Source of the DNA: Nitrospirales bacterium
GTDB lineage: Bacteria > Nitrospirota > Nitrospiria > Nitrospirales > UBA8639
Direction: 5' to 3'
Length of the DNA stretch: 5,981 bases
NCBI GenBank assembly: GCA_013817135.1
Contig: JACDDF010000163.1
Coordinates: forward strand, 1-5,981
Positions 4,851 through 5,981 of this stretch are shown one piece after another. The position numbers and the translations under genes are program-made. The notes beneath the pieces were generated by a model. It did not search any database, was not told where the DNA came from, and was given only the letters and a program-made list of their open reading frames with translations. Numbering within the stretch: position 1 is the first letter of the stretch; each line of letters starts with the position of its first letter.

Positions 4851-5071
4851 CCCATGGGGAGCGGATGGTGGGTTTCCTGCTCAACCAACTCTTCGGCATA
4901 CTTGATGGCGGCTCGGATGTCCTCGGTGCTTACATCATACTCGCGGCATATCTCGTCGAAGGTCATTCCTCCCGCTAACCCACCGAGGATCCGGGCCACC
5001 GGTACGCGTGTTCCGCGAATCACGGGTTTACCGTGTTGGAGTTCCGGATCAATAATGATTCGCTCATTCAT
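4847..5071 (-). CDS. DUF433 antitoxin
   Basis: A 74-residue DUF433 protein: IIIDPELQHGKPVIRGTRVP at about residues 5-24, VARILGGLAGGMTFDEICRE for the helix-turn-helix region, and VSTEDIRAAIKYAEEL near the C-terminus. In known pairs DUF433 proteins neutralise the DUF5615 toxin and probably autorepress the operon through the helix-turn-helix. Here its stop overlaps the toxin start by 4 nt, the normal antitoxin-first order. The ATG lies in CCATGAATGAG, with only a weak GGGA about eight bases upstream. The upstream leader is fused to a relic of an unrelated antitoxin gene whose TGA (5066-5064) lies inside this coding region, so the original promoter region may have been replaced. Confidence 0.9.
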   Translation of the reverse strand: MNERIIIDPELQHGKPVIRGTRVPVARILGGLAGGMTFDEICREYDVSTEDIRAAIKYAEELVEQETHHPLPMG

Positions 5072-5168
5072 GGTTTATCCCGTCGTGCTTGGAAAAACTC
5101 TCAAGAGCCAAGCGCTGCCAGTCAATACCCTCGACATGCCAACCAATCAATTGGGGTGTGTCCTTATA
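5064..5168 (-). pseudogene. Fragment of a MazF-associated antitoxin (second copy)
   Basis: Read on the minus strand from 5168, the sequence gives YKDTPQLIGWHVEGIDWQRL, then ALESFSKHD, closely resembling YKDMPLLIGGDIEDLDWQRL, then ALDNFS, of the copy at 5317-5501. It lacks a start and the first ~23 residues. After SKHD the similarity ends and the frame drifts into the leader of the DUF433 gene, stopping at TGA 5066-5064. It keeps the AAG codon that the other copy has lost by a 1-nt deletion. It looks like the leftover of a duplicated or independently acquired antitoxin gene joined to the DUF433/DUF5615 pair by recombination. It is non-functional in my reading. Confidence 0.7.
5092..5168 (-). 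repeat. 77-bp direct repeat, copy 1 (antitoxin segment)
   Basis: It aligns without gaps to 5359-5435, 267 bp away, with 17 mismatches in 77 positions (about 78% identity). The conserved codons encode the core of the antitoxin (YKD...DWQRLAL...FS), so the repeat comes from gene duplication or homologous modules rather than from a mobile-element end. Similarity stops at both borders. Confidence 0.85.
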
Positions 5169-5215
5169 CCGCACTATAAGAAGGAGACTCAAGTTTGAGA
5201 TTTGGGCTTATTTGT

Positions 5216-5330
5216 TTAACGGCTGGAACCGCCACTCATTAGTACCCGCCCAGACCGGCGTTTATGGGTCTGCAGGTCAGAGAAGGGGGAATTCCACCGA
5301 GACCACATCGCCAACCTTATATTTGATCAT
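5216..5330 (-). pseudogene. MazF/PemK-type toxin relic, frameshifted and truncated
   Basis: The ATG at 5330-5328 begins MIKYKVGDVVSVEFP, the typical first strand of MazF/PemK mRNA interferases. The frame then meets five C (minus strand, 5289-5285) and stops at TGA 5279-5277. Removing one C restores FPFSDLQTHKRRSGRVL, the expected F(S/T)DLxxxKRRPxLVL motif, so a base was gained in the homopolymer. Even in that phase the protein ends after about 37 residues at TAA 5218-5216, where a complete toxin has about 110. The ribonuclease core is lost, so it cannot be toxic. The ATG overlaps the restored antitoxin end by 14 nt, the usual coupled order. Confidence 0.75.
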
Positions 5331-5501
5331 AAACTTGATCGTCAGGGGAGTCGTCCTGGAGAAATTATCGAGAGCCAATCGCTGCCAGTCGAGGTCCTCG
5401 ATATCCCCGCCAATCAAGAGCGGCATGTCCTTATAAAGCCTAAGCCGATCGGGCAATGGCAAGGTTTCAATCGCCTTTTCAATTTCTTGTAGCGTTTTCA
5501 T
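5317..5501 (-). pseudogene. Antitoxin of the MazF/PemK pair, frameshifted
   Basis: The ATG at 5501-5499, with GGAG at 5511-5508 six bases upstream, starts MKTLQEIEKAIETLPLPDRL, then RLYKDMPLLIGGDIEDLDWQ, then RLALDNFS. A GTG four codons earlier is possible but would overlap that ribosome binding site. After NFS the open frame enters RTTPLTIKF and runs into the toxin. If one base is restored at 5356-5357 it reads SxDDSPDDQVYDQI and stops at TAA 5319-5317, an ending I know from antitoxins encoded before MazF/PemK genes. The sister fragment at 5064-5168 retains that codon as AAG. The visible open frame of 79 codons (5513-5277) is therefore an accidental antitoxin-toxin fusion. The N-terminal half might still fold and bind, but the pair is dead as a module. 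Confidence 0.72.
5359..5435 (-). repeat. 77-bp direct repeat, copy 2 (antitoxin segment)
   Basis: Partner of 5092-5168, in the same orientation. It lies inside the antitoxin pseudogene and stops next to the 1-nt deletion at 5356-5357. Two homologous segments flank the toxin relic, so recombination between them would delete it. Confidence 0.85.
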
Positions 5502-5538
5502 CAATTTCTCCACCGAGCTTTATACAGCCTTAGCAAAG

Positions 5539-5559
5539 TAGGCTCAAGTTCGGAGCCTA
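5539..5559. other. Perfect 7-bp inverted repeat in the gap before the antitoxin relic
   Basis: TAGGCTC (5539-5545) and GAGCCTA (5553-5559) form a perfect hairpin with a 7-nt loop. It lies about 40 bases upstream of the antitoxin start on the minus strand, where antitoxin-toxin complexes normally bind to repress their own operon. It could be the relic operator. It has no T-tract, so it is not a terminator. The rest of 5514-5716 shows no gene I can support. Confidence 0.4.
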
Positions 5560-5716
5560 GTGGTTGCTTATTTCTCCCCCCTGGCACTGCCACTGTTATT
5601 TTCTCTCGACATGTCCGTGGCCAATGAAAACCCGATCATCTGCCTACTGGGCGGGTAAGCAAGATAGGCAAGGCTTCTGCTCCGATACCGTGAAAGATTA
5701 TGGTGCTGTCTAGGCG

Positions 5717-5959
5717 CTAACGAGCCAGTGCACGGGCGCAGAGCACCTCATCTTCGCGGAGGGCTTCGAGGGCGGAGGTGGGGACGGCGGTGACGGCAAT
5801 CGTATCTCCAACGGCGTTGAAGACCTCGATGGAGTATCCCTCAGTGCCGTCAGGAGCAATATGGTGGTCCACTAGTTTGACGATGTCGCCGCGACGGAGA
5901 CGACGATGCTCCGGTAGGTCACACGTTAACACCACATCAGTGTGCAGCTCAAATTTCAT
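5717..5959 (-). CDS. DUF4926 domain protein
   Basis: An 80-residue protein with the DUF4926 pattern: DVVLTCDLPEHRRLRRGDIV in the first third, GYSIEVFNAVGDTIAVTAVP in the middle, then SALEAL. The fold is probably a small beta-barrel. Family members are often encoded next to a DUF6883 or similar small protein in toxin-antitoxin-like pairs; that partner would lie outside the window or is missing. Two adjacent ATGs exist (5962-5960 and 5959-5957). AGAGGG ends two bases before the first and five before the second, so I prefer the second. The C-terminal LREDEVLCARALAR is an extension with no recognisable role. The gene is 203 nt from the antitoxin relic and appears intact. The function of DUF4926 is not established. 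Confidence 0.8.
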   Translation of the reverse strand: MKFELHTDVVLTCDLPEHRRLRRGDIVKLVDHHIAPDGTEGYSIEVFNAVGDTIAVTAVPTSALEALREDEVLCARALAR

Positions 5960-5981
5960 CATGCCCTCTGCTTGTCTGGGA

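Noticed and set aside
5089..5436. 115-codon plus-strand frame with an internal repeat (EKLSRAxRCQS twice)
   Set aside because: The internal repeat is the mirror of the two antitoxin copies on the other strand. The coding evidence (family resemblance, overlaps with DUF433) lies on the minus strand.
5620..5716. Small peptide gene between DUF4926 and the antitoxin relic
   Set aside because: A short minus-strand frame (MIGFSLATDMS...) exists, but it has only about two dozen codons, no ribosome binding site and no known family.
1..5981. CRISPR array, intact insertion sequence or integrase gene
   Set aside because: No regularly spaced repeats, no transposase or recombinase motif and no terminal inverted repeat pair around a coding unit were found on either strand.

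Overview
The window reads as an accessory, gene-poor stretch of a bacterial chromosome of medium GC. Gene types and codon use would suit an environmental lineage such as Nitrospirota, but nothing here fixes the taxon, so that is a weak inference. There is no CRISPR array, no complete insertion sequence and no integrase gene.

Left part (1-1800, plus strand): about 480 bases with no recognisable gene hold a short TGGAG tandem repeat. A possible short terminator and a possible promoter follow. Next come a small two-CBS-domain protein (603-983) and an unrecognised 119-residue protein ending in a CxxC...CxxC zinc ribbon (1240-1599). An imperfect palindrome of about 71 bp sits just behind the latter.

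Middle part (1811-4043): two copies of a tRNA 3' end lie on the minus strand, both ending in CCA. They form imperfect direct repeats exactly 2152 bp apart. The right copy is the 3' part of a tRNA-Lys (anticodon CTT) that lacks its D arm and 5' half; the left copy is more decayed. Between them, on the plus strand, are a short unassigned ORF, the frameshifted start of a RelE-like/helicase-type gene joined to the frameshifted tail of a DNA methyltransferase, and an apparently intact 394-residue AAA+ ATPase. The ATPase has three GTATAA boxes 10 bp apart just upstream and looks leaderless. My reading is a degraded element or defence-island scrap inserted at a tRNA-Lys 3' end, with the ATPase as its surviving gene.

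Right part (4049-5962, all minus strand): a cluster of toxin-antitoxin type genes. In transcription order these are a DUF4926 protein; a decayed antitoxin/MazF-PemK pair with one frameshift in each gene; a second partial copy of the same antitoxin; an intact DUF433 antitoxin/DUF5615 PIN-like toxin pair with a 4-nt overlap; and an antitoxin-like protein with no clear toxin. The antitoxin duplication appears as a 77-bp direct repeat of about 78% identity.

Taken together, the window looks like a tRNA-associated hot spot where defence and addiction modules were gained and partly eroded. The intact candidates for function are the CBS protein, the zinc-ribbon protein, the AAA+ ATPase, the DUF433/DUF5615 pair and the DUF4926 protein.
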